From: Leifsonia xyli
Lineage (GTDB): Bacteria > Actinomycetota > Actinomycetes > Actinomycetales > Microbacteriaceae
Length of the DNA: 64,000 nt
Direction of reading: 5' to 3'
NCBI GenBank assembly: GCA_003243275.1
Contig: QFQR01000005.1
Coordinates: forward strand, 1 to 64,000
The notes under the pieces were generated by a model. The model worked only from the letters and a program-made list of their open reading frames with translations, was not told the origin of the DNA and did not search any database. A program made the position numbers and the translations under genes. Shown one piece after another: positions 51,927 to 60,383 of the stretch. How positions within the stretch are numbered: position 1 is the stretch's first letter; every line of letters begins with the position of its first letter.

Positions 51927-52849
51927 TCGGCCGCCTGCGCCGGGGCCAGGCTCGCGAGCTTGAACATCGAGAGCACCGGATGGGGGCTGGGCAGTTTGTG
52001 GCCGTCGAGCTCCTGCGCAGCGAAACCGAGAAAGACCTCGCCGCTGGCGACGGCGTGCGCGGCGGGAACAGTGCGCTCGATGAGACCGTAATGCAGAAAG
52101 TCGCCGCCGTGGTAGCGGATGGAGAGCAGGCTTGCGCCAAGCGAGAGCTGCACGAACTCCTTCCCAAGATCCTTCAGGCCCGTCCACTGCGGGAAGCAGT
52201 TCGCGACCGCTCCGCCGGCAGGATAGCCATATGTTTCGCGCACGAGCTTGATGGCCCGGTTCGTAATCCCGATCGACGGCGGGTCCATGACGCCGCAATC
52301 GACGATCGGCGCCTCGATGCCGATCTCGTCGAGCCACGGGCGAAAGGTGTTTTCGATCATGGCGACCGTGCCTTCCGGCGTCGGGTCGGCGACGTCGTAG
52401 GCGAGGATCATCACCGCCCCCGGTTTGTTGGCCTTGAGCGCCTCGATCTCGAAGTCTTCGGTGTCCTCGTTCAGCGAGGCGTAGATGCAGCGATCGAGCA
52501 CGCCAAGCTCGGCGGCGGTCTCCAGACCCTTCACCCGCGCCTCGCCCTCGGTCGCGTTGATCATCATCGGAAGGTCCGTCCGCGCCGCCACGAACCGAAG
52601 AAACTTGTCCATGGCTTCGCCGGAAGCAGCAATGACGTCGAACGCCATCTGCATTCCGTATTTCTTGTGCGTGTCGTTGACGCGCTTGATCAGCGCCTCG
52701 GCTTTTTCTTCGTTGAAATCGCCGGCGAACGCATCCGCGACGATCGAATGCTTGTCGTAAAAGATCGAGCCGACAAGCATGCCGGTGCGTGCGCCCAGCG
52801 GGCCGCCGATGGATACTTTGCCAAGCTTGATCTCATGATAGGTCGCCAT
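51923..52849 (-). CDS. cmuB: Methylcobamide:tetrahydrofolate methyltransferase (MtrH family)
   Basis: A 308-residue TIM-barrel methyltransferase. ARTGMLVGSIFYDKHSIVAD, LPMMINATEGEARVKGLETA, YASLNEDTEDFEIEALK and PIVDCGVMDPPSIG are MtrH/CmuB blocks. It would move the methyl group from the corrinoid of CmuA to tetrahydrofolate. The gene heads cmuB-cmuC and is divergent from purU across a gap holding two dyads. ATG 52849. Confidence 0.87.
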   Translation of the reverse strand: MATYHEIKLGKVSIGGPLGARTGMLVGSIFYDKHSIVADAFAGDFNEEKAEALIKRVNDTHKKYGMQMAFDVIAASGEAMDKFLRFVAARTDLPMMINATEGEARVKGLETAAELGVLDRCIYASLNEDTEDFEIEALKANKPGAVMILAYDVADPTPEGTVAMIENTFRPWLDEIGIEAPIVDCGVMDPPSIGITNRAIKLVRETYGYPAGGAVANCFPQWTGLKDLGKEFVQLSLGASLLSIRYHGGDFLHYGLIERTVPAAHAVASGEVFLGFAAQELDGHKLPSPHPVLSMFKLASLAPAQAAE

Positions 52850-52938
52850 CTCAGATCGTCCTTACCTAGGCGTTGAAATCTTCTGGCGCCGAAGCTCCGG
52901 TGGACGACGGGTGTCCACAACCTCATCGAAATGCGCCT

Positions 52939-52958
52939 ATTGAACGTAGACGTATGAT
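52939..52958. promoter_or_regulatory. Dyad operator candidate for cmuBC
   Basis: ATTGAACGTAGACGTATGAT has both ACGT cores at the right spacing and the closing GAT; only the third base deviates from the consensus. It lies 81-100 bp upstream of the cmuB start, with a minus-strand TTGACA 14 bp upstream of it. Confidence 0.7.
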
Positions 52959-53187
52959 TATCGACACCCGCGTGTCAATCGGCGCTTGGGCGAACAGCTC
53001 GATCAGAGGCCACGCGCTCCCGCGTGTTAATGGACAGGAGCCGCGGTGATGACGCGTTCTCACGTGGCTCAGCCTGAACGGCGTGCGAATGCCGAGGGCT
53101 TCAATGAAGATCGGCAGCTTGATCGCGATCCGCCCGGCGCGGACGCGCTTCCCATGGACGTTCGCTTGACAGACAGTCGAAACTCAA

Positions 53188-53207
53188 ATCATACGTACAC
53201 GTCTGAT
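53188..53207. promoter_or_regulatory. Dyad operator candidate for purU-folD-folC
   Basis: ATCATACGTACACGTCTGAT is an exact match to ATC-N2-ACGT-N2-ACGT-N2-GAT. TTGACA lies 16 bp upstream (53166-53171). It is 54 bp before the purU ATG. Confidence 0.75.
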
Positions 53208-53261
53208 AAATGATGAGTGACGACGATCGCGTCGACGATCGTCGCGCGGGAGAATGCGCGG

Positions 53262-54122
53262 ATGGCTGCTGCTTACGTTATGAAGCTTTCATGCCCGGAG
53301 CGTCCGGGGGTCGCGGCTGCGGTGTTCGACTTCCTTCGGCGCCGGAACTGCTCGATCCTTGAGTCGCAGCAGTTCACTGACCTTTCGACGCGGCGTTTTT
53401 TCATGCGCGTGGTCTTCGGGGAGCCGGAGGGGGGTCTGTCGCTGGAGCGCGCCTGGTCGGAATTCGCGAGCCTGGCGGACGGTTTCGCGATGGAGTGGTC
53501 GCTCAGGCCCAAGGGGCTGCCGCGCAAGGTGATGATCCTTGTCTCCAAGTTCGATCATTGTCTCGTCGACCTGCTCTATCGCAAGCGCATCGGCGAACTG
53601 CCGATCGAGGTCACCGCGGTCGTCACGAATCACGAGGCCGAAAACTACGGTCACGTCGATTTTGACGACGCGCCGCTGCATGTCATGCCCGTCACGAAGG
53701 CGACCAAAGCCGAGCAGGAAGAAAAGCTGCTCGATCTCATCGACGAGACCGGGACCGAGCTGGTCGTGCTCGCCCGCTACATGCAGATCTTTTCAGCGGA
53801 GATGTCGGCGCGTGTCTCGAAGCGCTGCATCAACATCCATCATTCGTTCCTGCCCGGGTTCAAGGGCGCCAAGCCCTATCACCAGGCCCATGCGCGAGGG
53901 GTGAAGCTGATCGGAGCGACGGCGCACTACGTGACCGACGCCCTTGATGAAGGACCGATCATCGAGCAGGACGTGGAGCGGATCAGCCATGCCGACTCGC
54001 CCGAAGATCTCGTCCGGAAGGGACGCGACATCGAGCGCCGCGTTCTGGCTCGGGCGGTCCGCTATCACCTTGACGACCGTGTCCTGCTGAACGGCGACAA
54101 GACCGTCGTCTTCGCCGACTGA
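53262..54122 (+). CDS. purU: Formyltetrahydrofolate deformylase
   Basis: A 286-residue enzyme releasing formate from 10-formyl-tetrahydrofolate, the last folate step of chloromethane oxidation. An N-terminal ACT domain (about 8-85: CPERPGVAAAVFDFLRRRNC) precedes a formyl-hydrolase domain with KRCINIHHSFLPGFKGAKPY and YVTDALDEGPIIEQDV, which hold the catalytic Asn-His-Asp set. ATG 53262 gives the family's usual length; a GTG at 53217 is possible but runs close to the dyad. First gene of purU-folD-folC. Confidence 0.94.
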   Translation: MAAAYVMKLSCPERPGVAAAVFDFLRRRNCSILESQQFTDLSTRRFFMRVVFGEPEGGLSLERAWSEFASLADGFAMEWSLRPKGLPRKVMILVSKFDHCLVDLLYRKRIGELPIEVTAVVTNHEAENYGHVDFDDAPLHVMPVTKATKAEQEEKLLDLIDETGTELVVLARYMQIFSAEMSARVSKRCINIHHSFLPGFKGAKPYHQAHARGVKLIGATAHYVTDALDEGPIIEQDVERISHADSPEDLVRKGRDIERRVLARAVRYHLDDRVLLNGDKTVVFAD

Positions 54123-54134
54123 CGGGCCGCCGCC

Positions 54135-55019
54135 ATGACCGCAAAGATCATCGACGGCGCCGCCGAGGCCAAACGTCTCGTCGCGGACGTCGAAGTCCGC
54201 GCCGCCAGCTTCGCGGCCGCTCACGGCCGCAAGCCAGGGCTCGCCGTCGTCCTTGTCGGCGCAAATCCCGCCAGCGCTGTCTATGTCCGCGCCAAGACGG
54301 CGAAAGCGGTCGAAGCCGGACTGACGTCGTTCCAGCACGATCTGCCGTCCTCCTGCACCGAGGCGGACCTCATGAGGCTGATCGATCGGCTGAACGGCGA
54401 TCCTCTGGTCGACGGCATTCTCGTGCAATTGCCGCTTCCCGGGCAGATCCCCGTGGACCGCGTCCTGCGAGCGGTAGACCCTGCGAAGGACGTGGATGGC
54501 TTCCATCCGATGAACGCCGGCCTCCTCGCGACGGGGCAGCCCGGCGTGGTGGCCTGCACGCCGCTGGGATGCTTGCGCCTGATCCACACCGTTCACAGGG
54601 ACCTGACCGGGCTCGACGTCGTCGTGGTCGGCCGATCCAACATCGTCGGCCGGCCCGCCGCGCAACTTCTGCTGGCTCAGGGCGCCTCTGTGGACGTCGT
54701 CCACAAAGACAGTCGGGACGTCCCCGGCCATTGTCGCCGTGCGGACATCCTCGTCGTGGCCGCAGGCTCTCCGCGCCTGGTCAGAAAAGACTGGGTGAAG
54801 CCTGGCGCCGTCGTCATTGACGTCGGCATCAACCGCGTCGCCGAGAACGGCGCCACGCGTCTCATCGGCGACGTGGATTTCGACGCCGTGCGGGCGGTGG
54901 CCGCGGCCATTACTCCCGTCCCGGGCGGCGTCGGCCCGATGACGGTGGCGGCGTTGATGGAGAACACGCTGCTTTGCGCCGAAAGCAGGGCGCCCGCCCG
55001 GCTTGCAGCCGCTGTATGA
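54135..55019 (+). CDS. folD: Methylenetetrahydrofolate dehydrogenase / methenyltetrahydrofolate cyclohydrolase
   Basis: A 294-residue bifunctional enzyme oxidising methylene- to formyl-tetrahydrofolate. VYVRAKTAKAVEAGL carries the catalytic Tyr/Lys. DGILVQLPLPGQIP, KDVDGFHPMNAGLL, VVGRSNIVGRPAAQLLLAQG and TPVPGGVGPMTVAALMENT are diagnostic. It lies 12 bp after purU and overlaps folC by 4 bp. Confidence 0.95.
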   Translation: MTAKIIDGAAEAKRLVADVEVRAASFAAAHGRKPGLAVVLVGANPASAVYVRAKTAKAVEAGLTSFQHDLPSSCTEADLMRLIDRLNGDPLVDGILVQLPLPGQIPVDRVLRAVDPAKDVDGFHPMNAGLLATGQPGVVACTPLGCLRLIHTVHRDLTGLDVVVVGRSNIVGRPAAQLLLAQGASVDVVHKDSRDVPGHCRRADILVVAAGSPRLVRKDWVKPGAVVIDVGINRVAENGATRLIGDVDFDAVRAVAAAITPVPGGVGPMTVAALMENTLLCAESRAPARLAAAV

Positions 55020-56428
55020 AACACGCCGCCCATGTCGATCACGTCGTCGGCGGCCGCACACGAGCCCGTTGCGAGCGCCGCGCAGCCGCCTCGGACCGGA
55101 GGCGACTGCTTGAACATTTCCACCACCTGCATCCGGCCGAGATCGACTATTCGCTCGATCGGATAAACCGGCTTCTGGCCGATCTCGGAGACCCGCAGTC
55201 GTGTCTGCCGCCCGTCATTCATGTCGCGGGCACGAACGGAAAAGGATCGACGATCGCGATCATGCGCGCCGTCCTCGAGGCGGCTGGCAAGCGCGTTCAT
55301 GTCTATACGTCGCCCCATTTGATCAGCTTCAACGAGCGCATCGAATTGGCGAGCGGCGGACCGGTCAGCGACCGCGTTCTGGCCCAGGCGCTACGTCGCT
55401 GCGAACATGCCAACCAGGGCCGGCCGATCACGTTCTTCGAAGCGACGACGGCGGCGGCGTTCGACCTGTTCGCGCGCGACCCGGCCGACGTGGTGCTTCT
55501 TGAGACCGGCCTCGGCGGACGCCTCGACGCCACCAATGTCGTGCGGCGTCCCGCGGCGACGGTCATCACCTCCCTGTCGATGGACCACGAGTCGTATCTC
55601 GGCCGGGACATCGCTCAGATCGCAGCGGAGAAGGCCGGCATTCTGCGATCCGGGGTGCCGCTCGTCCTGGCTTGGCAAGCAAATTTCAGGGCGCAAGCGA
55701 CCGTCGAAGCCGCGGCTCGGGCGCTCGGGGCTCCCCTGACGTCGGCAGGCGTCGACTTTCACGGTTCGTCGTCGGGAGATCGCTTTCTTTATTCCGATGC
55801 GTCGGGTTCTCGGGCGTGGCCGCGGCCGAGCCTGGAGGGGCCGCATCAGGTCGACAATGCGGCGACGGCGATCGCGGCGCTCGCGTCGTGCGGAATGCTT
55901 CCGGATGACGATGTGGTCTCTCACGCTTTGACCAAGGTTCGTTGGCCCGCGCGCCTGCAGCGCCTCACAGGCGCCATCCAGCGCGCGCTGCCCGATGCCG
56001 CCTGTTTCGTCGACAGCGGTCACAATCCTGGGGCCGGCCACGTGCTGGCGAACGCAGTTCCAGGCCTGGATCGCGGACCGCGGACGACGCTCGTCGTCGG
56101 GATGCTTGCAGCCAAGGACGCGGCTGGCTTCCTCGCGCCGCTGCGAGACGTCATCTCAGAGACCGTCACTGTTCCTGTCGTTTCGGATCAGTACGCCCGC
56201 GAGCCCGACGAACTGGCTGAGATCGCCCGGTCGGTGGGACATGAGGCGCAAAGCGCGCGTTCGCTCGCCGACGCGATCGAGACGATCGGCGCTTCCGGGC
56301 GAGGCGGCCAGGGCCGGGTGTTGTTCGCAGGATCGCTGTGGTTGGCCGGCGAAGTCTTGACGCTCGACAGGAGCCTTGCGCCTCAGGCAAGCCGCCAAAC
56401 CAAAAAAGAGCGGCGATCCTTCGCGTAA
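55016..56428 (+). CDS. folC: Folylpolyglutamate synthase / dihydrofolate synthase
   Basis: A 470-residue Mur-ligase-fold enzyme adding glutamates to folates. Blocks include IDYSLDRINRLLADLGDP, the P-loop in VIHVAGTNGKGST, LLETGLGGRLDATNVV and FVDSGHNPGAGHVLANAV. ATG 55016 overlaps the folD stop, giving about 40 extra N-terminal residues before the conserved start. Its presence in the C1 operon suggests a folate pool tuned to the cmu pathway. A paralogue elsewhere in the genome is likely. Confidence 0.93.
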   Translation: MKHAAHVDHVVGGRTRARCERRAAASDRRRLLEHFHHLHPAEIDYSLDRINRLLADLGDPQSCLPPVIHVAGTNGKGSTIAIMRAVLEAAGKRVHVYTSPHLISFNERIELASGGPVSDRVLAQALRRCEHANQGRPITFFEATTAAAFDLFARDPADVVLLETGLGGRLDATNVVRRPAATVITSLSMDHESYLGRDIAQIAAEKAGILRSGVPLVLAWQANFRAQATVEAAARALGAPLTSAGVDFHGSSSGDRFLYSDASGSRAWPRPSLEGPHQVDNAATAIAALASCGMLPDDDVVSHALTKVRWPARLQRLTGAIQRALPDAACFVDSGHNPGAGHVLANAVPGLDRGPRTTLVVGMLAAKDAAGFLAPLRDVISETVTVPVVSDQYAREPDELAEIARSVGHEAQSARSLADAIETIGASGRGGQGRVLFAGSLWLAGEVLTLDRSLAPQASRQTKKERRSFA

Positions 56429-56438
56429 GGATCGCCGC
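56410..56438 (-). terminator. Hairpin overlapping the folC stop; terminator for metF
   Basis: GCGGCGATCCTT (56410-56421) pairs perfectly with AAGGATCGCCGC (56427-56438) around CGCGT, with the folC TAA inside. On the minus strand it is followed at once by CTCTTTTTTGG, a T-run typical of an intrinsic terminator, 122 bp after the metF stop. On the plus strand no T-run follows. Confidence 0.75.
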
Positions 56439-56559
56439 CAAGGGGCGCCTTGGGAGACTGGGCGCATCGAAAAAGAAGGCAGGCAACGAGCGGCGTCCGA
56501 CCGGAGGAGGACAGACGCCGCTCGCGTCGCGCGTCGTCGGCGTTGCGCGACGCTATCGG

Positions 56560-57510
56560 TCACGACGGGACCGATAGCCCCTCCGTCTCCGAAAGGGAGA
56601 ATCGGCCCTCTCGAAGCGCATTGCAGAATTTCACGGTGCGGAAGAACCCACCGAGCGGAAAGAAGTGCGCGTTCCGGAACAGAGATCCGGGATCGGCGAT
56701 CTTCGCCATGGCGAGGTCATGGATCAGGCCCTCCGGCGACCGCATCTGCACGAACTGGATCAAGCCGCCCGAATGCGAGCCAAGCGCCTTGACAGAGGCG
56801 CCCACGCCGCAAGCGAGCGCGTGTTTCAACAGGCTGGGAACGCCGGTGACGCCGTGAAGTCCGGGATCGATCGGCAACAGGTTGCCTTGGGCGCGAATGG
56901 TCTTCTCCCAGGCGATGACGGGAGCGGCGTCGAAGAAGAACTGCGTGACCAGCGTCACGGGAAGTCCCGTCCGGACGGCGAACTCGTTCTTGGCGTCGAG
57001 GGCCCTGCGGAGGGTGGCCTCGTCCGCGTTCGGATGGCCTTCTGGATGGCCGGCGACGTTGAGCGCGACAAGGCCGGATCCCTCGATCACGCCCGACGAC
57101 AGGATATCCAGCGTGTTGTCGAAGACCCCTTCCGGTCGATCGTTCGAGCCGGCGACGAGGAGAATCTCGCGGACGCCGCCCTCTTCGATCAGTCGCTTAA
57201 GGCGGTAGGCGAGCGTGGCGGCGTCGGGCGTCGTGCGCGCGGTGACGTGCGGAACCGGACTGAAGCCGCGCTCGCGTAGCTTGACGGCGGCGGCCAGCGT
57301 GTCCTCGAAGCTGCCTGTCGGCAGGCGCGTGATGAACACGCGGGTGTCCGCGGGAAGATCGCGCAGGCCGTCGACCCCGCGAAGCGCCTCCTTGGGCGAG
57401 GTCTCGATCGAGAGATTGGCCGCAAGGGCGGCGATCGCACCCGCCACCGGCGACGCGGCCCCATGAACGACCCTCTCCGCAGTCTTTTGATTTCCGACGC
57501 CAAACGCCAT
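56560..57510 (-). CDS. metF: Methylenetetrahydrofolate reductase-like protein (MetF2 type)
   Basis: A 316-residue TIM-barrel flavoenzyme-like protein. Blocks are RVFITRLPTGSFEDTLAAAV, VPHVTARTTPDAATLAYRLK, EILLVAGSNDRPEG, NVAGHPEGHPNADEATLRRA and TQFFFDAAPVIAWEK. In chloromethane degraders the MetF2 branch oxidises methyl- to methylene-tetrahydrofolate, opposite to biosynthetic MetF. It is shorter and more divergent than typical MetF. ATG 57510 with GAGGG upstream is preferred to the longer TTG frame. Divergent from merR, with the perfect palindrome in between. Confidence 0.88.
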   Translation of the reverse strand: MAFGVGNQKTAERVVHGAASPVAGAIAALAANLSIETSPKEALRGVDGLRDLPADTRVFITRLPTGSFEDTLAAAVKLRERGFSPVPHVTARTTPDAATLAYRLKRLIEEGGVREILLVAGSNDRPEGVFDNTLDILSSGVIEGSGLVALNVAGHPEGHPNADEATLRRALDAKNEFAVRTGLPVTLVTQFFFDAAPVIAWEKTIRAQGNLLPIDPGLHGVTGVPSLLKHALACGVGASVKALGSHSGGLIQFVQMRSPEGLIHDLAMAKIADPGSLFRNAHFFPLGGFFRTVKFCNALREGRFSLSETEGLSVPS

Positions 57511-57544
57511 CGCGCATCCGCCCTCGTTGCTTCGCAAATTTGGT

Positions 57545-57564
57545 ATCTAACGTATACGTTAGAT
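57545..57564. promoter_or_regulatory. Perfect 20-bp palindrome between metF and the MerR-type gene
   Basis: ATCTAACGTATACGTTAGAT equals its own reverse complement and is the strongest case of the recurring dyad. A minus-strand TTGACG (57578-57573) lies 8 bp away on the metF side. Its place beside the regulator gene suggests autoregulation together with control of metF. Confidence 0.85.
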
Positions 57565-57687
57565 TTGTGCGCCGTCAATGGGGGGCGGGCGCTGGATCCG
57601 TCGATGGTCGGACCCGTCGTTGGCGTTGGATTGTGTGCAACGCGGAAAAACGTTAGTTTCGAGCGCCATACCCAATGAGGCGCCGTT

Positions 57688-58335
57688 TTGAACACGATGG
57701 ATGTGAAGCTCGCCCGGCGGAGCGGGCTGAAGAAGGTCGGCGAAGTCGCCGACATTTTCGGCACGACGCCGCGAACGCTTCTTTATTATGAGGAGCAGGG
57801 AATAATCTCGCCGATGAAAACATCTCGTGGAACGCGGATGTATTCGGAGGCTGATATCAAGCGTTTTGAAATAGCGTACAAGATGTCGTGCCTTGGCATA
57901 CCACTGAAAACGATACGTGACCTTGCGACGACACGGCCGTCCGCGAAAAGCGGCGACGAATCCGGCCGAAAGCTCTGCAAAATTATCGATGAGATAACGG
58001 AAGATATTTCACGCCAGATCCGGCATTTGGATTATATGAAGCAGGATCTCGAGCGTGGCCGGATGATGATCCGGCTGTGCTGGGATTGCCCGCACAAACC
58101 AAGCCGGACGACCTGCCCGAAGTGCCCGTGCGAGTTGCAGATGGACCAGTCCCAGCTGCTTTGGCTGACCTGGGATCCCGACCGCCCGCCGCAGCCGCCG
58201 GCGAATCCCGGCGAGCCGCCGACCAAGTGCATGGAGGCGAGCTTCCCGCAGCCTGAAGCGCAAGAGTCGGCCGAAGCCGATCGTGGCGCCAAGCCGCGCC
58301 GTGGGCGGCGGGCGCTCGACCGAGGCCGCCGCTGA
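57688..58335 (+). CDS. MerR-family regulator with a C-terminal cysteine cluster; candidate regulator of the C1 regulon
   Basis: A 215-residue protein. Its N-terminal winged helix is MerR-type (KVGEVADIFGTTPRTLLYYE, then EQGIISPMKTSRGTRMYSEA). A coiled coil of about 100-130 residues in follows, then RLCWDCPHKPSRTTCPKCPC, five cysteines spaced like a metal or iron-sulfur site. A Pro-rich and basic tail ends it. The start is TTG 57688 with GAGG upstream, or ATG 57697 three codons later. It is next to the perfect palindrome. It could sense a metal, redox state or corrinoid/halide-linked signal; the ligand is unknown. Confidence 0.85.
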   Translation: MNTMDVKLARRSGLKKVGEVADIFGTTPRTLLYYEEQGIISPMKTSRGTRMYSEADIKRFEIAYKMSCLGIPLKTIRDLATTRPSAKSGDESGRKLCKIIDEITEDISRQIRHLDYMKQDLERGRMMIRLCWDCPHKPSRTTCPKCPCELQMDQSQLLWLTWDPDRPPQPPANPGEPPTKCMEASFPQPEAQESAEADRGAKPRRGRRALDRGRR

Positions 58336-58368
58336 GCAGGTCCCGCGCGCCAGGCTGCCGCCGATCCG

Positions 58369-59427
58369 TCACTCAAGCCGACCGGAGACCCCGGCTTCCG
58401 TGAAGCTGCTCATCCCACAGTGAGCGGCGAGCGCGCAGCGCAGGATTGCGACCGCGACCACGGCGCCGGAGGCCTCGCCGAGCCGCATGTCGAGGCCGAG
58501 CAACGGCCGCTTTCGCAGATATCGTGCGAGGCTCGCGTGTGCTGGCTCTGCTGACAGATGTCCAATCATGCAGTGATCGATCGCGCCCGGAGATATGCAT
58601 CCGACGACCGCCGCGGCGGCCGTTGCGACATATCCGTCGATCATCACCGGCGTGCGTCGGTTGCGCGCCGCGATGATCGCGCCCGCGATCGCGGCGATCT
58701 CGCGTCCGCCGACCCGCCTCAGAATCTCGAGCGGATGGTCACGGAGCGCGTTGACGCGTCGCACAGCCAGGGTGACGGCCTCGAGCTTGCGCGATCGCCC
58801 AGCTTCGTCGACGCCAGTGCCGGGACCGACCCACTGCTCGGCGTCGCCGCCGAAGATCGTCTGGCAGATCGCCGCCGCCGGGGTCGTATTCCCAATTCCC
58901 ATCTCGCCGAGGCAGACCAGGTCGAAGCCGGTCGCGACGGCGTCGGCTCCCGCCGCCATCGCCGCGACGCAGTCCTGTTCCGACATCGCATCTTCCACGG
59001 CGATGTCGCCGGTCGGACGATCGAGTTCGAGCGCCCGGACCGTCAAGCCCACGCCGTTGGACCGCGCCAGCTGGTTGATCGCGGCGCCGCCCGCGTGAAA
59101 GTTCAGGACCCTCTGGGCGGTGACGTCCGCAGGATAAGCGGACACGCCGCGCGCCGCGACGCCATGATTGCCCGCAAAGACCACGGCCTCGACCCGATCG
59201 AGACTGGGAGGCGCCCGCCGCTGCCAGGCGCCGAGCCACTCCACCGTCTCCTCGAGCCGGCCAAGCGCGCCGATCGGTTTCGTAAGGGTTCGGTCACGCG
59301 CACGAATCGCCTCGACGGAGACGAGGTCGGGTCCAGGCGCGGCGCGGGCGATCGCGGCGAACGCCATCAGCTCTCCGAGCGCAGGCGTATGTCCCGAACC
59401 GGACCGGGCGATCCGCCGGACCGTCAC
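58369..59427 (-). CDS. cobT: Nicotinate-nucleotide:dimethylbenzimidazole phosphoribosyltransferase
   Basis: A 352-residue enzyme activating the lower ligand made by BluB. RDRTLTKPIGALGRLEETVE, VVFAGNHGVAARGVSAYP, CLGEMGIGNTTPAAAI and DMRLGEASGAVVAVAIL are diagnostic; the glutamate in RLGEASG is the catalytic base position. GTG 59427 overlaps the channel gene stop, so the long N-terminus is likely real. Confidence 0.95.
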   Translation of the reverse strand: MTVRRIARSGSGHTPALGELMAFAAIARAAPGPDLVSVEAIRARDRTLTKPIGALGRLEETVEWLGAWQRRAPPSLDRVEAVVFAGNHGVAARGVSAYPADVTAQRVLNFHAGGAAINQLARSNGVGLTVRALELDRPTGDIAVEDAMSEQDCVAAMAAGADAVATGFDLVCLGEMGIGNTTPAAAICQTIFGGDAEQWVGPGTGVDEAGRSRKLEAVTLAVRRVNALRDHPLEILRRVGGREIAAIAGAIIAARNRRTPVMIDGYVATAAAAVVGCISPGAIDHCMIGHLSAEPAHASLARYLRKRPLLGLDMRLGEASGAVVAVAILRCALAAHCGMSSFTEAGVSGRLE

Positions 59428-60383
59428 GGGCGGGCCGCTTCAGCGCGAAAGCTCCGGAAGATGCGCCATTCTCCATAGGCCGTGCCGGCCAGGACCAAGA
59501 CGAACACGCCAGTCGCGCAGGCGAACAACGCTTCCACGACATGAAGCTGGGAGAAGGCGGGAAAGGTTGCCGACAAGCGCGCCGCTGCGATCGCCAATGC
59601 GGCGAGCGGATAGGTCGCGGACCACCACGACATGGCGAAAGGCGGCCTGAACAGGCGAGGAAGAAATGGCAGGCCGCAGATGGCGATCGACAGGCTGACG
59701 CAGAACAGGGCGAGCGTCGCGGCATCGGCGGCCTGCTGCAACAGGCTCAGGCGTCCGATGGTCGCGACCGCCGGCGGCGAAACAAGAATGGCGAGGGTCG
59801 GCCTCAACGAGTCGTGGAGCGCCGGTCCGCTCAGCAGCCGCCGTGCGATGAGGATCGTGACGATGGCGTAGGCCCCAAGCGACGCGGCCCAGATCGCCTG
59901 CGAGGCGGCCGCGTATCCGGCTGGGACGCCTTCCACCGGCGCAAGCACGCTGGACGCAAGCGTGATCAGCCAGGCCGGCGTGATTTCGCAAAGGCGATAC
60001 CGGGTTCTGAAGCCCCATGCCAGCGCCGCCGCCAGCCCAAGGTGCAGGCACAGTCCGCACGCCCACATCAGCGCGGCGAGGCTGGCATGATAGGGAGCCG
60101 CGCCGGTCGCGAGCAGCATCATCGCGATTCCGGCGGCGGACGCGAATGGCGCGCGGGCGACGTCGCGCCATTCGTCGAAGATCGACGCCGGGTAGAAGGC
60201 GAGCCGGCCAGCGATCTGCGCGGCGCCCCAGAGATAGACGATCGCCGCGATTGCGATGGTCGCCTCTCCGACTGCGGCGGGGGCCAGTCCATGGGCCGCC
60301 GCCTCGCGCCAGGCCAGGCCCATCGCCGCGACGCCCATGACGCAGGCGAAGAGCGAGAACGGCGCCCATCGCCGCTCAGACAT
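59424..60383 (-). CDS. TehA/SLAC1-family anion channel or transporter
   Basis: A 319-residue membrane protein with about ten helices. The start APFSLFACVMGVAAMGLAWR, the mid block PFASAAGIAMMLLATGA and MSWWSATYPLAALAIAAARL follow the TehA/SLAC1 (TDT) pattern. Members conduct chloride, nitrate or other anions, or export sulfite or dicarboxylates. It overlaps paaE by 8 bp and cobT by 4 bp, so it is part of a cmu-linked operon. Each chloromethane releases HCl in the cell, so a chloride exit role is attractive; this is inference. Confidence 0.82.
   Translation of the reverse strand: MSERRWAPFSLFACVMGVAAMGLAWREAAAHGLAPAAVGEATIAIAAIVYLWGAAQIAGRLAFYPASIFDEWRDVARAPFASAAGIAMMLLATGAAPYHASLAALMWACGLCLHLGLAAALAWGFRTRYRLCEITPAWLITLASSVLAPVEGVPAGYAAASQAIWAASLGAYAIVTILIARRLLSGPALHDSLRPTLAILVSPPAVATIGRLSLLQQAADAATLALFCVSLSIAICGLPFLPRLFRPPFAMSWWSATYPLAALAIAAARLSATFPAFSQLHVVEALFACATGVFVLVLAGTAYGEWRIFRSFRAEAARP

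Larger units (their letters stand above)
52850..53261. promoter_or_regulatory. Divergent promoter region between cmuB and purU
   Basis: A 412-bp gap. It holds one dyad near each gene (52939-52958 and 53188-53207). Each has a TTGACA upstream in the sense of its gene: on the minus strand at 52978-52973 and on the plus strand at 53166-53171. The middle contains a 54-codon frame (53049-53213) that I do not accept as a gene. Confidence 0.7.

Noticed and set aside
53049..53213. 54-codon frame with AGGAG upstream in the cmuB-purU gap
   Set aside because: It runs straight through the purU dyad and promoter, has low-complexity polar composition and resembles no protein.
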